Assembly: GCA_029027265.1 (NCBI GenBank)
Contig: CP093061.1
Location: 2,232,001-2,296,000 of the forward strand
Origin: Sulfurospirillum_A sp029027265
Lineage (GTDB): Bacteria > Campylobacterota > Campylobacteria > Campylobacterales > Sulfurospirillaceae
Length of the DNA stretch: 64,000 nt
Reading direction: 5' to 3'
Within the stretch, counting starts at the first letter, position 1, and each line of letters starts with the position of its first letter. Of the stretch, positions 7,807-16,815 are shown in pieces. Below the pieces are notes generated by a model. That model did not search any database, was not told the DNA's origin, and saw only the letters and a program-made list of their open reading frames with translations. A program made the position numbers and the translations under genes.

Positions 7807-9543
7807 TTAATTTTTATTATGTTTAAACTCAGGTACTATTTTTTTGAGTTGTGCCAACTTATCTTTACATGTAAGAAGTTTTTCTATGTCCTCATTTAGT
7901 TTTTTTATGTCGTATAGAGTATTTGAAGCTACGGTTATGGACTCATACTGCGTCTTCTCATCACTATCATCTATAAGTAACTCTTCATAAAGTTTCTCTC
8001 CTGGACGAAGCCCTGTGAATTCAAGCTTCACATCTTTTTTACCAGAAAGTTCTATCATCTTGTTCGCCAAATCTGTTATTCGTACAGGCTCACCCATGTC
8101 TAGTATAAATATCTCTCCACCTTTTGCTATGGCTCCTGTTTGAAGAACAAGTTCACAAGCTTCAGGTATGAGCATAAAATAACGAGTGATATCAGGGTGA
8201 GTAATTGTAACTGGTCCACCTTTTTTTATTTGTGAACGAAATTTTGGTATTACTGAACCTGATGATCCTAAAACATTACCAAATCTTACAGCTGCAATCT
8301 CTGTACTCTTTGAGTCCACATTACCAGCATAAAGCTCGCAAATGCGTTTCGTAGTTCCCATTACATTGGTCGGGCGTACTGCTTTGTCTGTTGAGATGAG
8401 TATAAATTTTTTCACACCATATTTTATGCTTAAGTCTATGCAGTTTTTTGTACCAATTATATTGTTTTGTATACCTTCTTCTATGTTAGCTTCTACCAAT
8501 GGAACATGCTTATAAGCTGCTGCATGAAGTACAATATCAGGTTTACATGTAGAGATGGTTTTTTCCAATGCTTTAACATTTAAAACGCTATGCATAATAG
8601 GGTTTACTTTACTAGAGTTTAACTCTTCACTGATTGTGTAGAGATTGAACTCACTATGGTCTAAAAGGTTTAACTCCTTTACACCATATTTTAAACACTG
8701 TCTACTTATCTCGCTTCCTATACTTCCTCCAGCTCCGGTAATAAGAACTTTTTTATCTTTTAAAAACTCAGAAATCAACTTTTTATCTAAGTCTTGTGGA
8801 TGCCTAGCAAGTAAATCTTCAACACTTATATTCTTTAACTCTTTTTGAAGGGCATCACTATTTAAAATTTTATCTAGTGATGGTAAAACCTTTATCTCTT
8901 CAAAAGAACTATTTAATCTCTCGTATATAACGTTAATCCTTCTACTACTAACTGAGGGCATAGCAACAATCAGCATGTCAAACTTCTCCTTGAGCCCTAT
9001 CTTCTCTTTTAGTTTCTCTTTAGATATAATCCTAATCCCATCAATACTTCTTTTTTGAAGTGCTTTATCATCATCTATAAAATATTGTATTTTAAACTCT
9101 GAATTTCTATACTCTTCCTCTAATTTTAATCCAGCACGACCAGCTCCATAAATAACTAAACTTTTATTCTTTTTGATTTTACTTCGGTTTATGGTGATGC
9201 TATATGCGTACATTGTAAAATTTATAGCAAAAAGATAAAAAGCTAACTCTGAAAGTAATCCAGCAATACGTATTTGTCCATAAAGAAAAGGCATATAAAC
9301 ACAAAAAGCACCAATATAAACAAAACTTTTAAGTAAAAATGTCTTTTGAGTTGCCTTACTCCAACTTAATGAATAATCTTTAAAAATTAAAATAGAGGCT
9401 AAAATACGAATTAAAATAACCCATAAAATAATATGTAATTCAAATGGTCTATGAAATATCCAAAAAGTCCATGTGAATGTAATAAAACTCAAACATATAA
9501 TAACTAATATATTTAAAACTCTTTTATCTAAATGTAAATTCAT
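7807..9543 (-). CDS. pglF: Membrane-bound UDP-GlcNAc 4,6-dehydratase, PglF/WbpM/FlaA1 family
   Basis: Enzymes of this family remove water from UDP-GlcNAc to give the 4-keto-6-deoxy sugar that leads to bacillosamine or related residues. The 578-residue protein has the family plan. Four N-terminal membrane helices (about 10-120) are followed by a first Rossmann-like domain (VIYGAGRAG) and a catalytic SDR domain with NAD loop ITGAGGSIGSE near residue 265. The STDKAVRPTNVMG stretch has Met where classical SDRs have Tyr, as in PglF-type dehydratases. It lies near the STT3 gene, consistent with a glycan-initiation role. The gene symbol is by family; the exact product sugar is inferred. Confidence 0.88.
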   Translation of the reverse strand: MNLHLDKRVLNILVIICLSFITFTWTFWIFHRPFELHIILWVILIRILASILIFKDYSLSWSKATQKTFLLKSFVYIGAFCVYMPFLYGQIRIAGLLSELAFYLFAINFTMYAYSITINRSKIKKNKSLVIYGAGRAGLKLEEEYRNSEFKIQYFIDDDKALQKRSIDGIRIISKEKLKEKIGLKEKFDMLIVAMPSVSSRRINVIYERLNSSFEEIKVLPSLDKILNSDALQKELKNISVEDLLARHPQDLDKKLISEFLKDKKVLITGAGGSIGSEISRQCLKYGVKELNLLDHSEFNLYTISEELNSSKVNPIMHSVLNVKALEKTISTCKPDIVLHAAAYKHVPLVEANIEEGIQNNIIGTKNCIDLSIKYGVKKFILISTDKAVRPTNVMGTTKRICELYAGNVDSKSTEIAAVRFGNVLGSSGSVIPKFRSQIKKGGPVTITHPDITRYFMLIPEACELVLQTGAIAKGGEIFILDMGEPVRITDLANKMIELSGKKDVKLEFTGLRPGEKLYEELLIDDSDEKTQYESITVASNTLYDIKKLNEDIEKLLTCKDKLAQLKKIVPEFKHNKN

Positions 9544-9564
9544 GTTTATCTCTTTTATATTTAC

Positions 9565-10200
9565 TTATTTTAATATCTTATAAACTTTTTCTTCACTTTT
9601 CATCTCTATTGTAAACTCAACTCTTCTTGCTTTTTCTTTTGTCTTTAGCTCTGCAAAAGCCATGCCATTTGCTCTAAAAAACTTCTCTAGCCAGGGTCTG
9701 TTCTTTTTTGTAACTTCATCTTCTAAACTATAACAATATGCTAGCACTGCATAAGCTCTGTTTTGTGAAAGTTTCATATTGTTTAGATATATTTCTTTTT
9801 TTGATGACGAAATAGCCCATTTGTCTGAAGTGTGTCCTTCTACTTTTATCTCTCTTATTTCATCTTTGTACTGTTTTGAAGTCAATATCTTGATATATCT
9901 AGGGAAAAACTCTTTTAAAACGGCTTTAAACTCTTGGTTAACATCACTTTTATTTACTCCAAACAGTACATTTGGTGAATTGAACACTACTGCATTGTCC
10001 TTTGTTATCTCGGCATCCCAACTTTTTAAGTCATCTTCGAACTCTTCATATAGAACTTCATTTAGGTTAGCTTTAGCATCTCTATAAGAGATAGCAACAT
10101 CTTTCATCTCATCTTTTTGAGACTGTACTTCTATCATAAAACCAATGGCAATAAACAAAAAAACCAACATTAGACCAGACATCATATCAGATATGCTCAT
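9565..10200 (-). CDS. OmpA/MotB-like membrane protein, partner of the HhH-proton channel protein
   Basis: The N-terminus (SISDMMSGLMLVFLFIAIGFM) is a single membrane helix with an Asp at its start, matching the proton-accepting helix of MotB/ZorB-type stators. A helical linker follows (about 25-65). A C-terminal OmpA-like domain (about 75-205) carries IKVEGHTSDKW and LSQNRAYAVLAYCY, the usual peptidoglycan-binding region. Such proteins form ion-driven complexes with MotA/ExbB-like partners, and the adjacent upstream gene encodes one. The ATG at 10198-10200 lacks a ribosome site. A CTG at 10219-10221, six bases after AAAGG, would add seven residues (M-KTNNEW) and may be the real start. Confidence 0.8.
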   Translation of the reverse strand: MSISDMMSGLMLVFLFIAIGFMIEVQSQKDEMKDVAISYRDAKANLNEVLYEEFEDDLKSWDAEITKDNAVVFNSPNVLFGVNKSDVNQEFKAVLKEFFPRYIKILTSKQYKDEIREIKVEGHTSDKWAISSSKKEIYLNNMKLSQNRAYAVLAYCYSLEDEVTKKNRPWLEKFFRANGMAFAELKTKEKARRVEFTIEMKSEEKVYKILK

Positions 10201-10207
10201 CCATTCA

Positions 10208-10789
10208 TTATTTGTTTTCAGTATCGGCCTTTAGTATTTGAATTATAGATAGTATAGTCGCTACACTCATACCAACAATTGATGTAAAAAATGCCGTTTT
10301 TAGTCCTGCTAATATTTTGTTTACACTGTTCATAATATCTTCTGGGTTAAACCCCTGTAGCCCTATAAAAATTCCTACAAAAGTGCCTAATACACCAATG
10401 CTAACTATTTGACTTTTAAAATCTTTTTTGGTTTTTATATCAATAAATGCCAATATGAAGATTATTACTACGAAGACAAGATTGATAGGATTTAGCAAAA
10501 CATCTTTAAATGAACTAATACTACTCTTTTGAACACTTTTTCTACAAACTCCCAAAGTTAATTCTGGTCTGTTTTTAGAAACTAATTTTTTGCTGATACC
10601 ATCTATGTTAGCTAACTCATCTATGCTCTTAAAGCATTGATTTAGCTCTCTATATTTTATAATTTTTTGAGCTTTTGATTTTCCTATGCCATTTAGCTCT
10701 AAAAACTCACTTGAGGTAGCATTGTTTATGTCTACAACTGCAAACATGCTTGTTATGATAAAAAATATTGCTATGATATACTTTAAAAT
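10208..10789 (-). CDS. Periplasmic helix-hairpin-helix domain fused to a MotA/TolQ/ExbB-like channel
   Basis: With an ATT start at 10787-10789 the protein has 193 residues. A short signal sequence (KYIIAIFFIITSMFA) is followed by a ComEA-like double helix-hairpin-helix domain (VDINNATSSEFLELNGIG through ISKKLV). Three membrane helices follow, with the stator-type GVLGTFVGIFIGL and LKTAFFTSIVGMS motifs of MotA/TolQ/ExbB. AGGGG lies 7 bases before ATT. The first ATG (10745-10747) has no ribosome site and would cut away most of the signal. ComEA-like domains bind DNA in the periplasm, and MotA-like proteins conduct ions. The combination, beside an OmpA/MotB-like partner, is not one I recognise as described. 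Confidence 0.75.
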   Translation of the reverse strand: MLKYIIAIFFIITSMFAVVDINNATSSEFLELNGIGKSKAQKIIKYRELNQCFKSIDELANIDGISKKLVSKNRPELTLGVCRKSVQKSSISSFKDVLLNPINLVFVVIIFILAFIDIKTKKDFKSQIVSIGVLGTFVGIFIGLQGFNPEDIMNSVNKILAGLKTAFFTSIVGMSVATILSIIQILKADTENK

Positions 10790-10855
10790 AGTATTACCCC
10801 TATTTAATTATTTTTAAAAATCTTCTTACGGCCTCTTTCTTTTTTCTTTATTATA

Positions 10856-12979
10856 TCATATCTTCAACCTAAACACTTTGGCACTTGGGTCTAGGATTAC
10901 TGGTTCAAACAAGTTTTTATCGTAGTTTTCAAATACAAAAAGTTGAATATAAGTAGAATTTAGCATATCTTCATCTAAAACTAAAAAAGTGTTATAAGAA
11001 CGCATATAAACAAGATATAGCTGTCCATCTTTATGTATATTTTGTCTTTGTCTTGTCAACTTTTTGTTTTTGTCATACGAAGTTATAAGAAACTCTTTAA
11101 TTTTTATTTCTTGATTTCCTATCTTTAGAATTCCATTCTTTTTATTAAAAACTACGCCACTTGCAAGATTTAACATGCTATCGCTATCTTTAAATCTACT
11201 TGTTTGGTATATAAAAGGCTTTCTATTCGTTTTTCCAGTCATTAGGTCTATGTCGCTAAATTTAGCAACTGTAGGCATAATCCCCAACATGCGAAATGGG
11301 AGGTAAAAATAAATATCTCTTGTTTTCTTAGGCAAAGGACCCTCTACATGTAAAGAAATTATAAAATCATTTGTGTCTTTATATCCAGCATCAAGAGTCA
11401 TTTGAGCTATGTTAGATTCTAGTTTGATTTTATCTTCTTCTTTTCTTTCTTTATTTTCAGCTCTAATTTTAAAAGCTTTTTCTGTGTACTCTACATCAAA
11501 CCTAGCTAGTTTTGCAGCACTAAATTGTGGATTTGTAAGCATAAAACTAACTGGAAAATTCACTGACCCACTATGCTTTCCTCCATCTATGAGAGTATTA
11601 ACATCACTGTAGTAACGAATGGGATAACCATAGTCCCACCAAGCCACTACATAATCTTCTCGTTCAGCTATCTTTTGAAGTCTGTCCAAAACTATAACTT
11701 CTTGTTTAGTAAATACAGTTGGAACTTTATAAGCTATTATATGTAAAATATTTGGGTATAAAATTGCTGCTGTACATGTAACAATAAAAATAACTTTTAC
11801 ATAAGTGTTTTTAAAATAATCACTACAAAAAAAGATAAGATAGGAGATACCAAAAGCTAAAATAGGTACGGCATAAATAGTAAACCGTAGACCTCCCACA
11901 TAAGCTAAAAAACCAAGTCCTATCATTGGCAGCCCCAAAAACATAACTCTATATCTAAAAACCAATAAAATGTAACCCACAACAGACAAGACAAATGTAA
12001 TAGTATGTCCACTTATGCGATTTGCAAATGTTTCAAAAGGGATTTTTCCTGCTTCTCGCACTGTTTGCATTACTGAAAAGAAATGAAGTTGTAAATCTTC
12101 ACCAAGAATTTTAACTGCATCTTGAAATACATAACCTTTAAGTTGTACCCATATAGGAGAAAATCCACCAGTTACTAAAAAAAGGAGAAAAGCAATACAT
12201 AAAGTATATTTAACATAAGAATCTAGTTTTTTTCTTTTATACAAAATATAAACACAAAGTACAATAAAAAATCTAACAATACCCGACAAACCCATCATAG
12301 CAAAAAGCATTATAGTCATAAGTTTATACATGTAAAGATTTTTCCGCTCATAAACTAATGTATACAACAAAATCAGTCCAAAAAATGCAAATTCTAAAGA
12401 ATAACTTGGAGGATACCAACTTCTATAGAGAATTATTTCCAAAGCCGTAAAAAGCAGATATTTTTCTTTACGAGTCTTAAAAGCAAGGACAAGTGACCAA
12501 AGTAAAAACATAGGAAAAACGATATTAAGCATATCAGTATCATAGTAACCAATCATGGTTCGATTGTAATAACTCCAAGCTATACTTGCAACTAAAGCAG
12601 CAACAAAACCCATTTCAACTTTTTTAAAACTATGTGCTATCAAAATCATAGGAATAACAACTAAAGAACTCAAAAATATAGGTAAATAGAGTATAACACT
12701 CTCAAAAGAGACCGGTAATACATAAACAAAAAAAGCTGTTATCTTAGCCGGATCGCTATTAACTGATGAATGACTATACTCTTCAAACACCCAACGCAAT
12801 ATATCTCTAGCACCTTCAGCCCATAAGTAACCATCATTTGTGTTTATCATAAACTGATCGTTCCAAATAAAGTTTTCTACTCCATAAAACTGATAAATCC
12901 AAATCAATCTAACCAAAATACTAAAAGTAAATGCCAAAGCAATACAAATATAAACTTTTCTATTCTCTAGTTTTTCCAT
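10856..12979 (-). CDS. pglB: STT3/PglB-type oligosaccharyltransferase
   Basis: This enzyme transfers a lipid-linked oligosaccharide to asparagine in periplasmic proteins. The 707-residue protein shows the STT3 signatures in order: NDGYLWAEGARD (48-59, with the catalytic Asp), YYDTD (145-149), and TVREA (306-310) in the external loop with the second acidic residue. WWDYG at 447-451 begins the soluble domain. About twelve membrane helices precede that motif. It sits between the HhH-channel gene and the WecA-like initiating transferase, upstream of a full O-antigen locus. Whether it transfers the short or the polymerised glycan cannot be told from sequence. Confidence 0.93.
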   Translation of the reverse strand: MEKLENRKVYICIALAFTFSILVRLIWIYQFYGVENFIWNDQFMINTNDGYLWAEGARDILRWVFEEYSHSSVNSDPAKITAFFVYVLPVSFESVILYLPIFLSSLVVIPMILIAHSFKKVEMGFVAALVASIAWSYYNRTMIGYYDTDMLNIVFPMFLLWSLVLAFKTRKEKYLLFTALEIILYRSWYPPSYSLEFAFFGLILLYTLVYERKNLYMYKLMTIMLFAMMGLSGIVRFFIVLCVYILYKRKKLDSYVKYTLCIAFLLFLVTGGFSPIWVQLKGYVFQDAVKILGEDLQLHFFSVMQTVREAGKIPFETFANRISGHTITFVLSVVGYILLVFRYRVMFLGLPMIGLGFLAYVGGLRFTIYAVPILAFGISYLIFFCSDYFKNTYVKVIFIVTCTAAILYPNILHIIAYKVPTVFTKQEVIVLDRLQKIAEREDYVVAWWDYGYPIRYYSDVNTLIDGGKHSGSVNFPVSFMLTNPQFSAAKLARFDVEYTEKAFKIRAENKERKEEDKIKLESNIAQMTLDAGYKDTNDFIISLHVEGPLPKKTRDIYFYLPFRMLGIMPTVAKFSDIDLMTGKTNRKPFIYQTSRFKDSDSMLNLASGVVFNKKNGILKIGNQEIKIKEFLITSYDKNKKLTRQRQNIHKDGQLYLVYMRSYNTFLVLDEDMLNSTYIQLFVFENYDKNLFEPVILDPSAKVFRLKI

Positions 12980-12987
12980 TTAAACTC

Positions 12988-13869
12988 TTATTTTATTAAA
13001 ATCACCATACCAAATAAGGCAAGGTTTACAAAGATAGATAATACCACAATCTTACTGTGACTCCAACCTTTTTGAGTTAGTTTTTGATAAACATGTTCTT
13101 TATGGGCTTGACTTAGCTTTTCTCCGCTTTTTAATCGATTAAAAAGTGTAAAAGTAGCATCCACCCAAAAAACAGCAAATAATATAATCCATACCCAAAA
13201 GTCTATTGGTTTTTGATTGGCGTAGTAGATGGTAAATATAGCTACATTATAACCCAAAAGTGTGCTACCAACATCTCCCATAAATATCTTTGCATTTCCA
13301 AAATTCCAATACAAAAATCCCAATACTGCAACAGCCAATACTACAAAATGAGTACTACCAAAAAAAAAGAATCCCGCAATGCTTAAAAACAGAGCTTCAC
13401 TTCCCGCATAACCATTTATACCATCTAAAAAATTGTATAGATTTATGTACCAAATTATAATAAAAAAAGCAAATATATTTGTAAAAATTTGATTTGATAT
13501 ACTAAACAAACCCATATCTAAGCTATTCAATCCACCAAGTAAAACTATACCACCAATAGCAACACCACTTTGTACAAACAATCTAACTTTTGCACTCAAT
13601 TCATAAATATCATCAAAAAAACTCACCACTGATACAGCTATGCCAACCATGAGAGCATAAAATAATGATATATCAATCTGATTCATCAGATGCAAATAAA
13701 TCAACCCAATAAACCAAGTAGTAGCTATTGCAATACCACCACCATGTGGAGTGGAAATGCTATGAGAACTTCTCTCATTTGGAACATCAAGAAGAGATTT
13801 TTTGATAGCATAATTTTTTATAAAGTATGTCAGTTCAAATGATAAAATTAAAAGAAAAATATATATCAT
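12988..13869 (-). CDS. Undecaprenyl-phosphate sugar-1-phosphate transferase, WecA/WbpL family
   Basis: This polytopic membrane enzyme starts glycan assembly by moving a sugar-1-phosphate from a UDP-sugar to undecaprenyl phosphate. Motifs of the MraY/WecA superfamily are present: SFFDDIYE (the DD metal site), YNFLDGINGYAG, MGDVGSTLLG and the His-rich HKEHVYQK loop typical of WecA/WbpL members. About ten membrane helices cover its 293 residues. It overlaps the next gene by four bases (ATGA). The substrate is probably an N-acetylated 6-deoxy sugar supplied through the PglF-type dehydratase, but this is inference. Confidence 0.88.
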   Translation of the reverse strand: MIYIFLLILSFELTYFIKNYAIKKSLLDVPNERSSHSISTPHGGGIAIATTWFIGLIYLHLMNQIDISLFYALMVGIAVSVVSFFDDIYELSAKVRLFVQSGVAIGGIVLLGGLNSLDMGLFSISNQIFTNIFAFFIIIWYINLYNFLDGINGYAGSEALFLSIAGFFFFGSTHFVVLAVAVLGFLYWNFGNAKIFMGDVGSTLLGYNVAIFTIYYANQKPIDFWVWIILFAVFWVDATFTLFNRLKSGEKLSQAHKEHVYQKLTQKGWSHSKIVVLSIFVNLALFGMVILIK

Positions 13870-14801
13870 ATTTTTAATATTTGTTCATTAAATATTAAGA
13901 AAGAATCTATATTTAAAAATTGTTTTACTTTACTATTATCACAAACTGATTCTTTAATATCACCATTTCGACTATTTAAGTATTGTGGATTCAAATTTTT
14001 ATTATATTTTTTATTCATAATATCAAATAATTTTTTTACAGAAGTTTTATTTGCAGTTCCTACACAAAATATCTCATTTGATATATTATCAATATTCATT
14101 GCCATTATATTTATTTTAACAATATCCTTTACATAAATAAAGTCCCTATATTGTGTTCCATCTCCATAAATATTAACTTTTTCACCATTTTTAAATTTAT
14201 TATCAAAAATAGAAATAACCCCACTATAGTCGCTATTAAAATTTTGTCTTTCTCCATATACATTAAAATATCTTAACACAATTGTTTCCAAACCGTATAA
14301 TTCTGAATAAAGTTTCATATAATATTCACCTACAAGTTTTTCTAATCCATAGGGTGAAATTGGTTTAACTGATGAGGTTTCATTTTTTGGTTGTGTTGGC
14401 TCATCCCCATATACTGCCGCCGAACTAGAAAATACTATTCTTTTTACATTATTTAATCTAGAAGTTTCTAAAATATTTATAGTTCCTTTTATATTAACAT
14501 TATATGATAATATTGGATTGCGTATAGACTCTTGAACTGAAACGATAGCTGCTAAATGGTATATTTGTTTAATGTTATACTTTTTAATAATAGTATTTAA
14601 TTTATCTAATTTTATAATATCTAATTCTATAAATGTAAAATTATTATTTTTATCTACTGATTTTATAAAATCCAAATTTGCTTTTGTTCCACTATGAAAA
14701 TTATCTATTCCGATTACATTAATATTACTATTTTTAAGAAGTTCTTCTACAATATGTGAAGCAATAAAACCTGCACATCCTGTAATCAATATATTATTCA
14801 T
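13866..14801 (-). CDS. NAD-dependent sugar epimerase/dehydratase (UDP-hexose 4-epimerase-like)
   Basis: This 311-residue extended short-chain dehydrogenase has the NAD loop GCAGFIAS, the FSSSAAVYG serine segment and the catalytic Tyr-x3-Lys in SPYGLEKL. The pattern fits UDP-GlcNAc/UDP-Glc 4-epimerases (GalE/WbpP/Gne group) acting in the cytoplasm. It lies between the initiating transferase, with which it overlaps by four bases, and a glycosyltransferase. It may therefore supply a 4-epimerised sugar for the first or second glycan residue. The substrate cannot be fixed from sequence. Confidence 0.85.
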   Translation of the reverse strand: MNNILITGCAGFIASHIVEELLKNSNINVIGIDNFHSGTKANLDFIKSVDKNNNFTFIELDIIKLDKLNTIIKKYNIKQIYHLAAIVSVQESIRNPILSYNVNIKGTINILETSRLNNVKRIVFSSSAAVYGDEPTQPKNETSSVKPISPYGLEKLVGEYYMKLYSELYGLETIVLRYFNVYGERQNFNSDYSGVISIFDNKFKNGEKVNIYGDGTQYRDFIYVKDIVKINIMAMNIDNISNEIFCVGTANKTSVKKLFDIMNKKYNKNLNPQYLNSRNGDIKESVCDNSKVKQFLNIDSFLIFNEQILKI

Positions 14802-14804
14802 TAT

Positions 14805-15620
14805 TTATTTCCTATATTTATAAATTAACTTAAGTATTTTTGATGGCATCATTTTTACAAAAAATATAATTATATTATATATATATAATATTGGTGAAAA
14901 ATTTAACTTATTTATAATTTGATTTCTCAATTTATAAGTATCCCACAAATGTTTCAGGTCTTTTCTTCGTATTAATAATTCTTTTGATAATCTTACTTTT
15001 ACTAAAGGTTCAGATATAGAAGCAAATTGACAATTGTTTAAAAACCCATTTAACCATAGCCATTGATCTTCATTTTTATTAGAATATATATTATAATTGT
15101 TTGATTTTTCAAAAAATGATTTTCTAAAAAAAGCTGTTACATGCGGTATTGCTGTTCTCTTTGAAAAACCTTTCTTAATATCTCCATGAACAATAGGATA
15201 TTTTACATATTTTTCACTTCCATCATCATAAAATTCCATTATATCACTGCCACACACATCGACACTTTTATTCTTTTTCATAAACTGATATTGTTTTTCT
15301 AGTCTTTTTTTATCGCATATATCATCAGCATCCATTCTAGCAATAAATTCATAATTATTTGACATAACAATTTCCAACAATTCATTCAATGAATATGCCA
15401 AACCTTTATTTTCATCTCTTTTGTACAAAATGATTTTATTTTTTTTAAATTCGTTATCAAGATAATTATATAAAGAATTAGTAAGTAATCCATCACATTG
15501 AATATAAGTATCAAAATTTTGATATGTTTGGCTATAAAGACTATTTAAAGATTCTTTTAAATCATTTAAATTATCGTTTTTATATACTGACATGATTATT
15601 GATAATTTTTTATTATGCAT
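14805..15620 (-). CDS. Family 2 glycosyltransferase
   Basis: This 271-residue GT-A enzyme starts with SIIMSVYKND and has the metal/nucleotide site DADD in FIARMDADDICDK. It also has an IPHVTAFF segment and a Gln-Trp-Leu-Trp acceptor-side motif (EDQWLWL). A hydrophobic stretch near the C-terminus suggests membrane association. It is one of several transferases that build the repeat unit. It overlaps the polymerase gene by eight bases. The sugar and the linkage are unknown. Confidence 0.85.
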   Translation of the reverse strand: MHNKKLSIIMSVYKNDNLNDLKESLNSLYSQTYQNFDTYIQCDGLLTNSLYNYLDNEFKKNKIILYKRDENKGLAYSLNELLEIVMSNNYEFIARMDADDICDKKRLEKQYQFMKKNKSVDVCGSDIMEFYDDGSEKYVKYPIVHGDIKKGFSKRTAIPHVTAFFRKSFFEKSNNYNIYSNKNEDQWLWLNGFLNNCQFASISEPLVKVRLSKELLIRRKDLKHLWDTYKLRNQIINKLNFSPILYIYNIIIFFVKMMPSKILKLIYKYRK

Positions 15621-16815
15621 AAGTTAATTTCCTATTTTTTATAGTATTTACAAATACGGCTAAAGACATTAATAAAATCATAGAAGCTGGAAATTTTAAA
15701 ATTACTTGATAATGAACCATCGATAATAAAAACATAACATACAATAAACTAAATTCTTTATACTTCTTTCTTGAAGTTATAATAATATATGTAATCAGTG
15801 ACAATAACAAAGTTATACTAATTAATCCATATCTAAAAATAGCATTAAATAAATCAACTTCTGCAATACCATATATTATATAATGTCCATTTTCTTGCCC
15901 AGAACCAATAATGGTATATACACCATTTAAAAAAAATCCTTGATAAAGTTTTTCAATTGGATCAATAACCATTGCAAATATGTACCAACTCAATAATTCA
16001 TCTTTAAAAAAGAAAGTAAAGTATAGTATGATAAATATAACAACTATGGTAATTAAAATAACTCTATTGATTAATTTGCTTAATGTTATTTTTTTATCAT
16101 TCAAAAAAATATTTTTTATTACAATATAAAGTAAAAATATTAAATATGCAGATTTTGAACCACTAAAGAATATAGCAATAATTGATATTATTATTGTTAA
16201 TATTGCAAAATTTTTATTAACATATTTTTGTGTATCAAAAATAAATGCAAATAATACTACCAAAAAAACACCCGTTCCTGATGTATCAATCATAGGTCCC
16301 CATGGTTTAGTTGCTTTTCCAATAATTGGATAATTTACATGTGGTGGATAAAAATTATTATTTTGTACAACATCTCTTAAATATGCAGTAATATAATACT
16401 GTGTTTCTGGATATATATAGTACAAGGTAAATTCTAATAAAACATACGAAGCATAAGTAAAAGTAAATATAAACATTATCTTACTAAATGATTCTAAAGA
16501 ATAATTTATGCTTCTTATATAAAAATAAATTATTATAGGAATTATAACATAAAAAACAAAAATAAATTGGGATTGAAAAGAACCTCTAATTGAAGATATA
16601 AATAAATTCAAGAGCAAAAATATTAAAAACAATAAAATTGTAAAATCAATTTTATTAATATTGAGAGATATTTTTTTTAATGAAAATAATTTTAAAATTA
16701 TCATTACAAACAATGGTGTCAAAATAATTATATATAAAGTATTACCAAAATATATTTTTCCTATTCTTAAAAAAATACTTCCTATAAGAGTTATACCTAA
16801 TATATAATTAATCAT
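15613..16815 (-). CDS. O-antigen polymerase-like membrane protein (Wzy type)
   Basis: The 400-residue protein is almost entirely hydrophobic, with about ten to twelve membrane helices and one larger polar loop (about 140-180, near VNYPIIGKATKPWGP). This topology, strong sequence divergence and a position among glycosyltransferases with a Wzx flippase in the same cluster support a Wzy polymerase that joins lipid-linked repeat units on the periplasmic side. No enzyme motif is conserved enough to prove it. A WaaL-type ligase is the main alternative. Confidence 0.7.
   Translation of the reverse strand: MINYILGITLIGSIFLRIGKIYFGNTLYIIILTPLFVMIILKLFSLKKISLNINKIDFTILLFLIFLLLNLFISSIRGSFQSQFIFVFYVIIPIIIYFYIRSINYSLESFSKIMFIFTFTYASYVLLEFTLYYIYPETQYYITAYLRDVVQNNNFYPPHVNYPIIGKATKPWGPMIDTSGTGVFLVVLFAFIFDTQKYVNKNFAILTIIISIIAIFFSGSKSAYLIFLLYIVIKNIFLNDKKITLSKLINRVILITIVVIFIILYFTFFFKDELLSWYIFAMVIDPIEKLYQGFFLNGVYTIIGSGQENGHYIIYGIAEVDLFNAIFRYGLISITLLLSLITYIIITSRKKYKEFSLLYVMFLLSMVHYQVILKFPASMILLMSLAVFVNTIKNRKLTYA

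Noticed and set aside
9565..10789. Zorya-type anti-phage system (ZorA/ZorB)
   Set aside because: The OmpA-like and MotA-like genes resemble ZorB and ZorA in fold only. The channel protein lacks the long ZorA tail, and no helicase or nuclease genes (ZorC, ZorD, ZorE) are near. The neighbours are glycosylation genes.
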